Translations under genes and position numbers: made by a program | The notes under the pieces: model-generated | Databases searched by the model: none | Seen by the model: the letters and a program-made list of their open reading frames with translations, nothing else | Told to the model about the DNA's origin: nothing | NCBI RefSeq assembly: GCF_002873335.1 | Contig: NZ_MCUW01000025.1 | Span: 1,998 to 65,265 of the forward strand | Length of the DNA: 63,268 bases | Direction: 5' to 3' | DNA from: Vibrio sp. 10N.286.49.B1 | Lineage (GTDB): Bacteria; Pseudomonadota; Gammaproteobacteria; Enterobacterales; Vibrionaceae | Shown: piece after piece, positions 44,632 through 53,696 of the stretch | Numbering within the stretch: the stretch's first letter is position 1 | Layout: every line of letters begins with the position of its first letter

Positions 44632-47193
44632 ATGATGAGCAAACAACGCATTGTTGTCGTTGGCAACGGAATGGTCGGCCACAAATTTATTGATTCGATT
44701 ATTGCTGCCGAAACAGATGAGTTTCAAGTAATTACGTTTTCAGAAGAGCCTAGGCTTGCCTACGATCGTGTGCAACTCACTAGCTATTTTGATGAGGATA
44801 AAGGCGCACAACATCTTGCCTTAACGGATGAGGCATATTACCAAGCTAACGGTATTCAATATGTCCTTAACGATAAGGTTGCCCAGATTGATACGGCCAA
44901 AAAAATCGTGATAACAGAAAGTGGGCGAGCTGAAGCATACGACAAACTCGTCCTCGCAACCGGGTCATTTCCTTTTGTTCCGCCTATTCCGGGTAACGAT
45001 CAAACACATTGTCATGTTTATCGAACCATCGAAGATTTGGATGCGATAGAAGCATCCAGTAAAGAAGGGAAAAGTGGCGTCGTCATTGGCGGTGGTTTAT
45101 TGGGCTTAGAAGCAGCTAACGCCGTTAAAAATCTTGGGTTAGATACCCATGTGGTTGAGTTTGCTCCTCGTTTGATGGCGGTGCAGTTAGACGATGGTGG
45201 CGGCGCGTTACTGAGAAGAAAGATCGAGAATCTAGGTGTGTCGGTGCACACGCAAAAAGCAACCACAGAGATTGTAGAAGGCAGCACATCGCGCTATCGA
45301 ATGAATTTCGCTGATGGCTCCCACCTTGAAACTGACATGATTGTATTTTCTGCTGGTATTCGACCTCAGGATGAGTTGGCTCGTCAGTCTGATATTGCCA
45401 TTGGTGAGCGAGGCGGGATTGTGATTGATAATCACTGCCAGACTAATATCGATAGTGTGTATGCCATTGGTGAATGCGCACTGTGGGATAACAAAATATT
45501 TGGTTTGGTTGCTCCGGGTTACCAAATGGCAAAAATAGCGGCTACGCATATTGTAAACCACGGGCAAACGGATGCCGAGTTTGTGGGTGCTGATATGAGC
45601 ACTAAGTTGAAACTGCTTGGCGTGGATGTTGCCAGTATTGGCGAAGTGCACGGACAAACCCCAGGCGCGCAATCCTATACCTATAACGATGAGATTGAAC
45701 AAGTCTATAAGCGACTGATTATCTCAGAAGATGGTAAGAAAATTGTCGGTGCGGTGCTGGTGGGTGATGCAGACGCTTACGGTACATTGTTACAGCTCAA
45801 GCAAAATGATATGCCACTGCCGGAGAATCCGTCAGTCTTAATTCTTCCTAATGTAGCCGATGACAGCAGCGCTGGATTAGGCGTGGAAGCCTTGCCGGAT
45901 AGCGCCGTGATTTGTTCATGTTTTGATGTGACAAAGGGTGATATTAAGCAAGCGGTCGCGAGTGGTTGTACAACGATGGCGTCTTTGAAAGAAACAACTA
46001 ATGCTTCGACCGGTTGTGGGGGGTGTTCTGCACTTGCCAAGCAAGTGTTAGATAGTGAACTGACGAGTTTAGGTGTCGAGGTTAACAATAATATTTGTGA
46101 GCACTTTACGTATTCTCGCCAAGAGCTCAGTGACATTATTCGAATCAGTAAAATTCGCACATTCGATGATGTATTGGCATCGCATGGATCTGGCCTTGGT
46201 TGTGAGATTTGTAAACCGACAGTGGGTTCGATATTAGCGTCTTATTGGAATGATTACATCCTTGAAGACAACCTTATGGAGCTGCAAGACACCAACGATA
46301 TCTACCTTGGCAACATGCAAAAAGACGGCACATATTCTGTGGTTCCTCGTATACCGGGTGGAGAAATAACACCAGACAAACTGATCGTATTAGGCGAAGT
46401 CGCGAAAGAGTATGACTTATACACCAAGATTACCGGTGGCCAGCGTGTCGATCTTTTTGGCGCTCAGCTAAACGAATTACCTGATATCTGGCGCAAGTTA
46501 GTCGACGCGGGCTTTGAAACGGGTCACGCCTACGGTAAGTCAGTTCGTACCGTTAAATCATGTGTGGGGAGCACGTGGTGTCGCTATGGCGTCGCTGACA
46601 GTGTCGGTTTTGCGATTGATGTCGAGAACCGATATAAGGGCCTGCGCTCACCACACAAACTCAAATTTGCGGTGTCCGGTTGTACTCGTGAATGCGCTGA
46701 AGCGCAATCAAAAGACATTGGCATTATCGCGACCGATAAGGGTTGGAACCTTTATGTGTGTGGTAATGGTGGTATGCGCCCTCGCCATGCGGATTTGCTG
46801 GCCACTGACCTTGATGAAACCACCCTGTTGAAATATATCGACCGCGTTCTGATGTACTACATCCGTACCGCAGATCGCTTACAGCGTACGTCTGTGTGGT
46901 TGGAAAACCTAGAAGGCGGCATTGAATACTTAAAACAAGTGGTGGTCGAAGACAAGCTCGGCTTAGGTGCTGAGTTAGAAGCAGAAATGGAATCAAATGT
47001 GGGCAAATACCAATGTGAATGGAAAACGACGCTAGAGAGCCCTGAAAAGCTCAAGCGCTTCCAGCACTACATAAATAGCGATGAAAAAGACGCGAGCCTG
47101 CAGTTTGTGACTATCAGAGATCAGCGATTCCCGACCGAGTCGGAAAAACAAAAAAAGGTCTTAGAACAACGAATCGATGTGGTGGAAGTGTAG
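44632..47193 (+). CDS. nirB: NADH-dependent nitrite reductase large subunit
   Basis: 853 aa. The N-terminal FAD/NADH domain has VVVGNGMVGHKF (about 7) and VIGGGLLGLEAAN (about 147). A BFD-like [2Fe-2S] domain follows (CSCFDVTKGD...TGCGGCSALAK, about 425-467). The C-terminal sulfite/nitrite reductase domain has the siroheme/[4Fe-4S] cysteines CVGSTWCRYG and SGCTRECAEAQSKD (about 645-695). It reduces nitrite to ammonium by six electrons with NirD. SD AAGGAAG precedes two adjacent ATG; the first is used here. Confidence 0.96.
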   Translation: MMSKQRIVVVGNGMVGHKFIDSIIAAETDEFQVITFSEEPRLAYDRVQLTSYFDEDKGAQHLALTDEAYYQANGIQYVLNDKVAQIDTAKKIVITESGRAEAYDKLVLATGSFPFVPPIPGNDQTHCHVYRTIEDLDAIEASSKEGKSGVVIGGGLLGLEAANAVKNLGLDTHVVEFAPRLMAVQLDDGGGALLRRKIENLGVSVHTQKATTEIVEGSTSRYRMNFADGSHLETDMIVFSAGIRPQDELARQSDIAIGERGGIVIDNHCQTNIDSVYAIGECALWDNKIFGLVAPGYQMAKIAATHIVNHGQTDAEFVGADMSTKLKLLGVDVASIGEVHGQTPGAQSYTYNDEIEQVYKRLIISEDGKKIVGAVLVGDADAYGTLLQLKQNDMPLPENPSVLILPNVADDSSAGLGVEALPDSAVICSCFDVTKGDIKQAVASGCTTMASLKETTNASTGCGGCSALAKQVLDSELTSLGVEVNNNICEHFTYSRQELSDIIRISKIRTFDDVLASHGSGLGCEICKPTVGSILASYWNDYILEDNLMELQDTNDIYLGNMQKDGTYSVVPRIPGGEITPDKLIVLGEVAKEYDLYTKITGGQRVDLFGAQLNELPDIWRKLVDAGFETGHAYGKSVRTVKSCVGSTWCRYGVADSVGFAIDVENRYKGLRSPHKLKFAVSGCTRECAEAQSKDIGIIATDKGWNLYVCGNGGMRPRHADLLATDLDETTLLKYIDRVLMYYIRTADRLQRTSVWLENLEGGIEYLKQVVVEDKLGLGAELEAEMESNVGKYQCEWKTTLESPEKLKRFQHYINSDEKDASLQFVTIRDQRFPTESEKQKKVLEQRIDVVEV

Positions 47194-47269
47194 GGCGATT
47201 GCCCTTCATTTCGACCCAAATAATGTCAACGTATTTAATCAATTTGTTTATGAAAACTAGGAGATCTCA

Positions 47270-47605
47270 ATGAATCAATGGACGACGGTTTGCTCAACCA
47301 ATGACCTGGTGCCGCATACAGGAATATGCGCAAAGGTTGATCAGCAGCAAGTGGCGATATTTTATTGCCGGCGCAGCGAGGCGTTATATGCTTTATGTAA
47401 CTACGACCCAATAGGCCAAGCTTATGTGATGTCGCGAGGTATTATGGGGTCAATGGAAGGACAACCTTGTGTGGCATCACCGTTATATAAACAGCACTTT
47501 AACCTTGAAACTGGGCAGTGCATTGAAGAGCCGAGTTATCGCCTGAAACGCTTTGACGTTCGCGTTGAAGGGAATGATATTCAAGTCAGAAACCTAGCAG
47601 CGTAA
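47270..47605 (+). CDS. nirD: nitrite reductase small subunit
   Basis: 111 aa Rieske-like beta-fold that lacks the iron-sulfur ligands, as in NirD. Conserved VCSTNDLVPHTGICAKV near the start and the FCR-like YCRRSEALYALCNYDP (about 40). It starts 76 bp after nirB with AGGAGA upstream. Confidence 0.94.
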   Translation: MNQWTTVCSTNDLVPHTGICAKVDQQQVAIFYCRRSEALYALCNYDPIGQAYVMSRGIMGSMEGQPCVASPLYKQHFNLETGQCIEEPSYRLKRFDVRVEGNDIQVRNLAA

Positions 47606-47753
47606 TATCTCAGTGACTCATCGGTGGAGAGATTGAGATGCGCAGTCAGTGGGGATGATGCAGACACCGTTCTCCGTCATTTCGTACAGATTGTGTCAAT
47701 AGTTTTAAAGTCAGCCAGTGTGCTGTAATAGGAAAAAATAAAAGGAATTTATT

Positions 47754-49223
47754 ATGGAAAACACTAAGTTTTCGTTGTTCTCATTTACCGGAAAAATGAA
47801 GGTATTACATTTAAGTTGGATGGCTTTTTTTATTACCTTTGTGGTGTGGTTTAACTTTGCCCCAATGCTTCAAATGGTGAAAACCTCACTGGGGTTATCA
47901 ACCGAAGAAATTAAAACGCTTTTAATACTCAATGTTGCTTTGACCATTCCAGCCCGTGTCGTTGTCGGGATGTTGACGGATAAATATGGTCCTAGAATCG
48001 TCTATTCAGCGCTGCTTGCCGTGTGTTCCATTCCTTGTTTTATGTTTGCCTTTTCGGATTCATTCATACAAGCCGCAATTGCTCGATTCTTACTCGGTTT
48101 TATTGGTGCGGGCTTTGTCGTCGGTATTCGATTAGTCTCAGAATGGTTCCCTCATGATGAGCTTGGAACGGCCGAAGGCATCTATGGTGGATGGGGCAAC
48201 TTTGGTTCGGCCGCCGCCGCCTTTACTTTACCTACTCTGGCCTTGTTGTTTGGTGGGGATGATGGTTGGCGCTATGCGGTGGCTATCACGGGTGTTATGA
48301 GTTTGGCGTTCTCATTTATTTTCTATAAGAATGTGAGTGACACACCAAAGGGTTCAACCTATTTTAAGCCTACGCATTTATCGGCGATGGAAGTGACGTC
48401 GAAAGGTGACTTCTTTATGTTGTTGGTCATGAAAATCCCAATGTATGCCGCCCTCGCCTTGTTGGCTTGGAAGGTGTCACCAGCGGGTATAGGCATGTTA
48501 TCGGAGACCGCGGTAAGAGGCATTTACGTCGCGTTAGTCGCTTTGTATTTGTATGAAGTCACACAAGTTTGGAAGGTCAATAAGTCAGTATTCTCAGAGC
48601 CTGTCCCAGAAATTCACCAATATAAGTTTAAGCAAGTCGCAGTACTGAACGTTTTATACTTTGCGACGTTTGGTTCAGAGCTTGCGGTTGTGTCTATGTT
48701 GCCATTGTTTTTTTCTGAGACATTTGAATTGACGCCTGTTATGGCGGGAATGGTGGCCTCTGCCTATGCGTTTATGAACTTGATGTCTCGTCCTGGTGGC
48801 GGTTGGATTTCGGATAAATTCGGCCGTAAATCAACGCTTCTTATCCTCACGGCCGGTTTAGCGGTTGGTTATTTTGTGATGGGGCAGGTTGATAGCCAGT
48901 GGCCATTATGGCTTGCGGTCACGGCGGCTATGGTGTGTTCATTCTTTGTTCAAGCGGGTGAGGGTGCCGTGTTTGCTACTGTGCCACTTATCAAACGCCG
49001 TATGACGGGACAGATTGCCGGTATGACAGGAGCTTACGGCAATGTCGGAGCTGTAGTGTACCTGACCGTGTTATCACTGGTTGATTATCAAACGTTCTTT
49101 TTTGTTATTGCGGGAACGGCAGTATTAGGGTTCTCGGCATTATTGATAATGGAAGAACCAAAAGGCCAAATTACGGAAATTAATGAAGATGGTAGCGTGA
49201 CCCTAATTAACGTATCTCATTAA
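47754..49223 (+). CDS. narK: nitrate/nitrite MFS transporter (NarK/NasA-transporter type)
   Basis: 489 aa with about twelve membrane segments. Two MFS loop motifs are seen (GMLTDKYGPR about 77, GWISDKFGRKS about 353), plus glycine-rich nitrate-signature stretches (GIYGGWGNFGSAAAAF, and GMTGAYGNVGAVVYL near the C-terminus). It imports nitrate for the NasA-NirBD pathway. Same strand as nirBD, likely same regulon, with a hairpin terminator after it. Confidence 0.93.
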   Translation: MENTKFSLFSFTGKMKVLHLSWMAFFITFVVWFNFAPMLQMVKTSLGLSTEEIKTLLILNVALTIPARVVVGMLTDKYGPRIVYSALLAVCSIPCFMFAFSDSFIQAAIARFLLGFIGAGFVVGIRLVSEWFPHDELGTAEGIYGGWGNFGSAAAAFTLPTLALLFGGDDGWRYAVAITGVMSLAFSFIFYKNVSDTPKGSTYFKPTHLSAMEVTSKGDFFMLLVMKIPMYAALALLAWKVSPAGIGMLSETAVRGIYVALVALYLYEVTQVWKVNKSVFSEPVPEIHQYKFKQVAVLNVLYFATFGSELAVVSMLPLFFSETFELTPVMAGMVASAYAFMNLMSRPGGGWISDKFGRKSTLLILTAGLAVGYFVMGQVDSQWPLWLAVTAAMVCSFFVQAGEGAVFATVPLIKRRMTGQIAGMTGAYGNVGAVVYLTVLSLVDYQTFFFVIAGTAVLGFSALLIMEEPKGQITEINEDGSVTLINVSH

Positions 49224-49271
49224 TTATAAATCGGGAAAAGGGGGGGCTCAAATTGCCTCCCTTTGTTCAGA

Positions 49272-49294
49272 GGCCTCGCTAGCACGAGGCTTTT
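49272..49294 (+). terminator. terminator after narK
   Basis: GCCTCG-CTAGCA-CGAGGC followed by four T, 50 bp past narK. A second G/C-rich stem (AAAGGGGGGGC with GCCTCCCTTT) lies just before it. May only partly block read-through into the kinase gene. Confidence 0.65.
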
Positions 49295-49345
49295 GTTCGA
49301 CCAGTAGGTATGGGCGTGTGATATCAATAAAATGGTGAGGAAATA

Positions 49346-51100
49346 ATGGTAGTTGCGGTGGATGAACACAAACGACCACTAACATTGAGGTATGGTGGAC
49401 ATTCGTTATCTGGGGCTCGGGAAGAGAATCAAGACGCGTTTGTTGTGCGGGTCCCTGAGAGTTTATCGGAAGCTGAGATAAAAGGCAGTATTGCCTGTAT
49501 CGCGGATGGAGTCAGCTGTAGCGATCATGGCCAAAAAGCCAGTCACACCAGTGTCATGCAATTTGTGAGTGATTATTACGCCACGCCAGACAGTTGGAGT
49601 GTTAAGCATTCAGCTAGTCAAGTACTTACCTCGCTAAATTCATGGTTGTTCGAGCAAGGGCTAAAGCAGCAATTTCGTCACAATGGGTTAGTTACTACGT
49701 TCAGTTGTGTGATTTTTAAATCGAATACTGCGCATGTTTTCCATGTGGGTGACAGCCGCGTTTACTTGCTTCGTGCAGGCGTATTACGTCTTTTAACCCG
49801 TGACCATCAACGTGTGAATGGTGGCAAAAGTGCTTATCTGACACGTGCTTTGGGGATGGATACGAAACTTGAGGTTGATTATCAGTCGATAGAGTTAAAC
49901 AAAGAGGATTGCTTTTTGTTTACCACGGATGGTGTTCACGATGTACTGGGTGACGCGGCGATACGCCAAGTATGCAATCAAAGACAAGGCAGTTTGGAAG
50001 ACAAATCCAAGCAACTTTGTCAGCATGCGATTGATGCTGGTGGACAAGATAACACGACATGTTTGATGGTGAGCGTGGATGCATTGCCTCATTTATCACT
50101 GATGGAATTTCAACAACAGGCTTTGAATCGCGTGATCCCTCCTGCGCTCAACATCAATAACCGAATTGATAATTATGTGGTGAAGAAAGTACTCCATGCG
50201 GGCAGTCGTAGCCATGTCTATGAGGTTCAAGAAGACGGGTCTGAGCGTCGTTTAATTTTGAAAGCACCCTCCCAACATTATATCGATGATACTGAAACCT
50301 TGGTGTCATTTAGCAATGAGTATTGGGTAGGTAGCCGCATTAACAGTCAGCGAATAATGAAGGTTTACCAACAGCCTACGGCCTCCCCTTATCTTTACCA
50401 CCTGTGCGAATTAGTGGAGGGTATGACCCTGAGGCAGTGGATGTATGATAACCCTAAGCCGGCTTTGAAACAGGTCCGAGACATTATTGAGGCGTTGATC
50501 AAAGCGGTTCGTGTGTTGCAGCGTTTGGATATGGTTCACCGTGACCTTAAACCAGAAAACATCATGATGACTGATGACGGTTCGATAAAACTCATTGATT
50601 TAGGGGCGGTTTCTGTCAAAGGACTTGAAGAAACAGAACGCTCAAATCATGCTCATGCCCCTTTAGGTGCGGCAAATTATATTGCACCAGAATATTTATC
50701 AGGCGAATCGGCAACGACGGCATCGGATCTTTTTTCGGTCGGGGTTATTGCCTATGAGTTGCTTTGCGGAGCGTTACCTTACAAAGAGGTTAGCGCATTG
50801 TCGGTGCAGCAAGCACGACATCAAAAGTGGCAGTATCTCGGGATGGCAACACATAGGCAAGATGTGCCTTTGTGGTTTGAACTGGCGATTGAAAAAGCGT
50901 GTCACCCAAATCCAGCACTGCGGTATAGCGTTCTGAGTGAGTTTGTCGCGGATACTCATTCACCTAACGCTACCTTGTTGAAAGAGATAGAGGCCAGCCC
51001 CCTCATTAAGAAAAATCCATTACTGTTTTGGAAAGGTGTTGCGGTGTTTTTTGCGCTGTTGGCATTTGTGGAGTTGATTATTCTTACGCAAGCCAGTTAG
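49346..51100 (+). CDS. PP2C phosphatase / Ser-Thr kinase fusion, membrane-anchored
   Basis: 584 aa. Residues about 15-245 are a PP2C-type phosphatase: SGAREENQDAF, IADGVSCSDHG, FHVGDSRVYLLR and GGQDNTTCLMVS supply the metal-binding acids. Residues about 275-540 are a Hanks-type kinase with the lysine in LILKAPS, VHRDLKPENIMM (catalytic HRD) and LIDLGAV (DLG in place of DFG), then APEYL. A single C-terminal hydrophobic segment (about 560-580) anchors it. The order phosphatase-then-kinase in one chain is seen in other marine bacteria near nitrate assimilation genes. It likely tunes uptake or reduction by reversible phosphorylation; target not known. Confidence 0.9.
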   Translation: MVVAVDEHKRPLTLRYGGHSLSGAREENQDAFVVRVPESLSEAEIKGSIACIADGVSCSDHGQKASHTSVMQFVSDYYATPDSWSVKHSASQVLTSLNSWLFEQGLKQQFRHNGLVTTFSCVIFKSNTAHVFHVGDSRVYLLRAGVLRLLTRDHQRVNGGKSAYLTRALGMDTKLEVDYQSIELNKEDCFLFTTDGVHDVLGDAAIRQVCNQRQGSLEDKSKQLCQHAIDAGGQDNTTCLMVSVDALPHLSLMEFQQQALNRVIPPALNINNRIDNYVVKKVLHAGSRSHVYEVQEDGSERRLILKAPSQHYIDDTETLVSFSNEYWVGSRINSQRIMKVYQQPTASPYLYHLCELVEGMTLRQWMYDNPKPALKQVRDIIEALIKAVRVLQRLDMVHRDLKPENIMMTDDGSIKLIDLGAVSVKGLEETERSNHAHAPLGAANYIAPEYLSGESATTASDLFSVGVIAYELLCGALPYKEVSALSVQQARHQKWQYLGMATHRQDVPLWFELAIEKACHPNPALRYSVLSEFVADTHSPNATLLKEIEASPLIKKNPLLFWKGVAVFFALLAFVELIILTQAS

Positions 51101-51110
51101 CTCCCAACGA

Positions 51111-51368
51111 TTATTTTACCCGCATGAGCTGATGCGTGTAATGACCAAAATTGAAAACCAGAACTTGAGAGCGTTTCATCTGTTCAACTTGCTCAAGCAT
51201 GGCTGGTGAATAGCCCTTACGATGCATCCATTCAAGAGGGGCATCAAAACCATCCTCATTCACCACATAGGACTGATCTTTAAATAGAGATTCAGAAACA
51301 TGGACAACCCAAATGCGAGAGCGAAACTCGATGGCTTCGGATAGTGCAGCAAGTATTTTCTTAAACAA
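51111..51368 (-). CDS. hypothetical protein
   Basis: 85 aa, starting at TTG 51368 with AAGGG five bases upstream. Soluble, no signal peptide; the C-terminal half reads HRKGYSPAMLEQVEQMKRSQVLVFNFG. No family recognised. Convergent with the kinase fusion, 10 bp from its stop. The non-ATG start makes the gene less certain. Confidence 0.5.
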   Translation of the reverse strand: MFKKILAALSEAIEFRSRIWVVHVSESLFKDQSYVVNEDGFDAPLEWMHRKGYSPAMLEQVEQMKRSQVLVFNFGHYTHQLMRVK

Positions 51369-51644
51369 AGGAGCCCTTCCGGAATGGGTTAGCGATTATC
51401 GAAGAGGGATTGTGACAAATTTCTTAGCAGTAAGATACGCAAATCAGCAAGTTTCGTCTTACGCTTAAATCATCGTAGCACCCAAATTTAAGTGCTCAGA
51501 AATGGCGTAAGCCACGTCGTAAATGGAGTTTTACCATTAATAGGTTTTCTCTATAAATAAAATTATTCATTCCTATTTAGCAAAATCAATAAATTAGACG
51601 ACAATGAATAGAACAAAGAAAGTTTTTGGGTTAAGGAGAACAGC

Positions 51645-52061
51645 ATGGAATCATTGAAAGTAAGAGACTATATGACCCAACGAGCGGTGACATTTACCGT
51701 CGATATGCCTTTAAGTGCCGCATTAGATAAGGTCATGAAGTCGAACCATCTCGGTGGTCCTGTTATTGACGAGAATGAGAAAGTGATTGGTTTTATCTCA
51801 GAACAAGATTTGCTTGAAAAGCTTGTTAAGGTGTCTTATCACTGCCAAGACACGCATACAGTCGGTGATTGCATGTACAAAGAAGTGCTGTCTGTGACAC
51901 CAGACATGTCCATTATTGAACTTGCAGATATGATGAAAGTAGGTAAACCCAAGGTATACCCCGTCATTGACCGAGGGCGTTTAGTGGGGATGATTTCAAG
52001 ACGAGATGTGCTGCAAGCGATAGGTAAAACCCTAGAGGCCTGTTTCAAACACCCAGTATAA
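51645..52061 (+). CDS. CBS-domain protein
   Basis: 138 aa, consisting of two CBS motifs: VRDYMTQRAVTFTVDMPLSAALD (in parts, about 5-27) with GGPVIDENEKVIGFISEQDLL, and VGDCMYKEVLSVTPDMSI (about 74) with GRLVGMISRRDVLQAI. A CBS pair binds adenine nucleotides or similar ligands as a sensor. No effector domain. Strong SD (AAGGAG) and its own terminator, so it is monocistronic. Confidence 0.88.
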   Translation: MESLKVRDYMTQRAVTFTVDMPLSAALDKVMKSNHLGGPVIDENEKVIGFISEQDLLEKLVKVSYHCQDTHTVGDCMYKEVLSVTPDMSIIELADMMKVGKPKVYPVIDRGRLVGMISRRDVLQAIGKTLEACFKHPV

Positions 52062-52078
52062 AGACACATACATTCTTT

Positions 52079-52103
52079 AAGGCGCGCTAGCGCCTTCTTT
52101 TTT
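52079..52103 (+). terminator. terminator after the CBS gene
   Basis: AAGGCG-CGCTAG-CGCCTT stem followed by CTTTTTT. Confidence 0.85.
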
Positions 52104-52151
52104 GCCAATCAACTCGCCTTAGTCTGAATTTACCTCATCTCAGGGATCGTC

Positions 52152-53615
52152 ATGACAGAACCGTCTGCTAAGTTTCTCGAAGGATCCACTATGCGTCACA
52201 TCCTGGTGATGTCTGGCGCTGGTTCCATTGGTTTAATGTCATTGTTCGTTGTCGATTTACTCGATATGTTATTTATCAGTATGCTGGGTCAAGTTGAACT
52301 GGCTGCCGCGGTGGGGTTTGCAGGCACGTTAACCTTCTTTGCCACATCGGTATCAATTGGCACTTCTATCGCGATGGGCGCGCTGATGTCGAAAGCCATT
52401 GGCGCAAAAAATACCGCGTTTGCTAAACAGATTGGTAGCAATGTTTTAGTGATTGCCTTTTTTATCAGCATCATTGTGACCGTGACTATGTGTGCCTACA
52501 TACCAGAATTGCTCACGGCTATTGGTGCGGAAGGCCGAGCGCATGAACGAGCCTCGGCTTATCTATGGATCATCATGCCCAGTACACCATTGATTGCGCT
52601 TGGTATGGCCAGTGGGGCAGGACTTCGCGCTGCAGGTGATGCCAAGCGATCGATGTGGGCTACTCTCTATGGTGGCATTGTTAATGCGATCTTAGATCCA
52701 TTGTTTATTTTTGGGTTTGGTTGGAACGTTGAAGGTGCGGCGGTTGCTTCGGTTATTGCACGCTTTACCGTATTCTATTTTTCATTTATGCCACTGTTAC
52801 GTGTACATCAACTGCTTTCTTTTCCACGATTCAGTGACGTGATGACGAACAGCAAAATGATTCTAGCCATTGCCTTACCTGCCATCATCGCAAATACGGC
52901 GACGCCAATTGGTAACGCGATAGTGACGACCTCAATTGCACAGTTTGGAGAAAACTTTGTGGCAGGTTACGCCGTTATTGGTCGGCTGACCCCAGTGTGT
53001 TTTGCTGTTATTTTTGCCTTATCAGGCGCTGTAGGGCCGATCATCGGACAAAATTTTGGTGCACTAAGAATCGACAGAGTTGAAGAGACACTGAAAAACT
53101 CGCTCATCGTGACAACCACTTATACTATAGCCGTGTGCCTGTTACTTTATTTGGTCAAAGATTATGTTATTGCCGGGTTCTCACTGACGGGGGATGCAGC
53201 ACTGATAGTGGCGACCTTTGCGACTTATGTCGCGATTACGTTTATTTTTAATGGTGCATTGTTTGTCGCCAACACGTCATTTAACAATTTAGGCAGACCA
53301 CTCTATTCCACGGCTTTAAACCTTGGTAAGGCAACCGCAGGTACATTGCCATTTGTCTACTTTGGTGCTCAGTGGTTTGGGGCGTTAGGTGTTCTTTACG
53401 GGCAAGCGCTGGGGAATATTGTCTTTGGCATACTGGGCATGGTGGTTCTCAAGTATCATATTTTGGAACTCAGACGTACAGGACAGTGTGCTCAGCAAAA
53501 AGACCCAAGCTTAACCAGTGTGAATTCACAGCCATTCTGTACCCATGATGCGGTGTTGATTGAAGATGTCGCCAAAAATAAACCAGGGACGTCCCCGGTA
53601 ACCTTAATTGATTAA
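52152..53615 (+). CDS. MATE-family efflux transporter
   Basis: 487 aa, about twelve membrane segments arranged as two six-helix halves. LLDMLFISMLGQVELAAAVGFAG (in parts, about 35-60) and GAGLRAAGDAKRSM (about 155) are MATE signatures. MATE proteins export drugs or metabolites with Na or H ions. The last 45 residues form a hydrophilic tail. Substrate unknown. It is followed by the zntA promoter, so no operon is evident. Confidence 0.88.
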   Translation: MTEPSAKFLEGSTMRHILVMSGAGSIGLMSLFVVDLLDMLFISMLGQVELAAAVGFAGTLTFFATSVSIGTSIAMGALMSKAIGAKNTAFAKQIGSNVLVIAFFISIIVTVTMCAYIPELLTAIGAEGRAHERASAYLWIIMPSTPLIALGMASGAGLRAAGDAKRSMWATLYGGIVNAILDPLFIFGFGWNVEGAAVASVIARFTVFYFSFMPLLRVHQLLSFPRFSDVMTNSKMILAIALPAIIANTATPIGNAIVTTSIAQFGENFVAGYAVIGRLTPVCFAVIFALSGAVGPIIGQNFGALRIDRVEETLKNSLIVTTTYTIAVCLLLYLVKDYVIAGFSLTGDAALIVATFATYVAITFIFNGALFVANTSFNNLGRPLYSTALNLGKATAGTLPFVYFGAQWFGALGVLYGQALGNIVFGILGMVVLKYHILELRRTGQCAQQKDPSLTSVNSQPFCTHDAVLIEDVAKNKPGTSPVTLID

Positions 53616-53622
53616 TTAATCC

Positions 53623-53654
53623 TTGACCTTGGAGTTAGCTCTAAGGTTTAAACT
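53623..53654 (+). promoter_or_regulatory. MerR-type (ZntR-like) promoter of zntA
   Basis: TTGACC (-35) and TAAACT (-10) are separated by a 20-bp spacer, the over-long spacing that MerR-family activators correct. The spacer is a dyad, ACCTTGGAG and CTCTAAGGT around its centre, as in zntA of E. coli. No MerR gene is in the window. Confidence 0.85.
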
Positions 53655-53696
53655 TGTGTTATACGAATCAGGTTTAGGTCAGTTAAGGATAATCTT

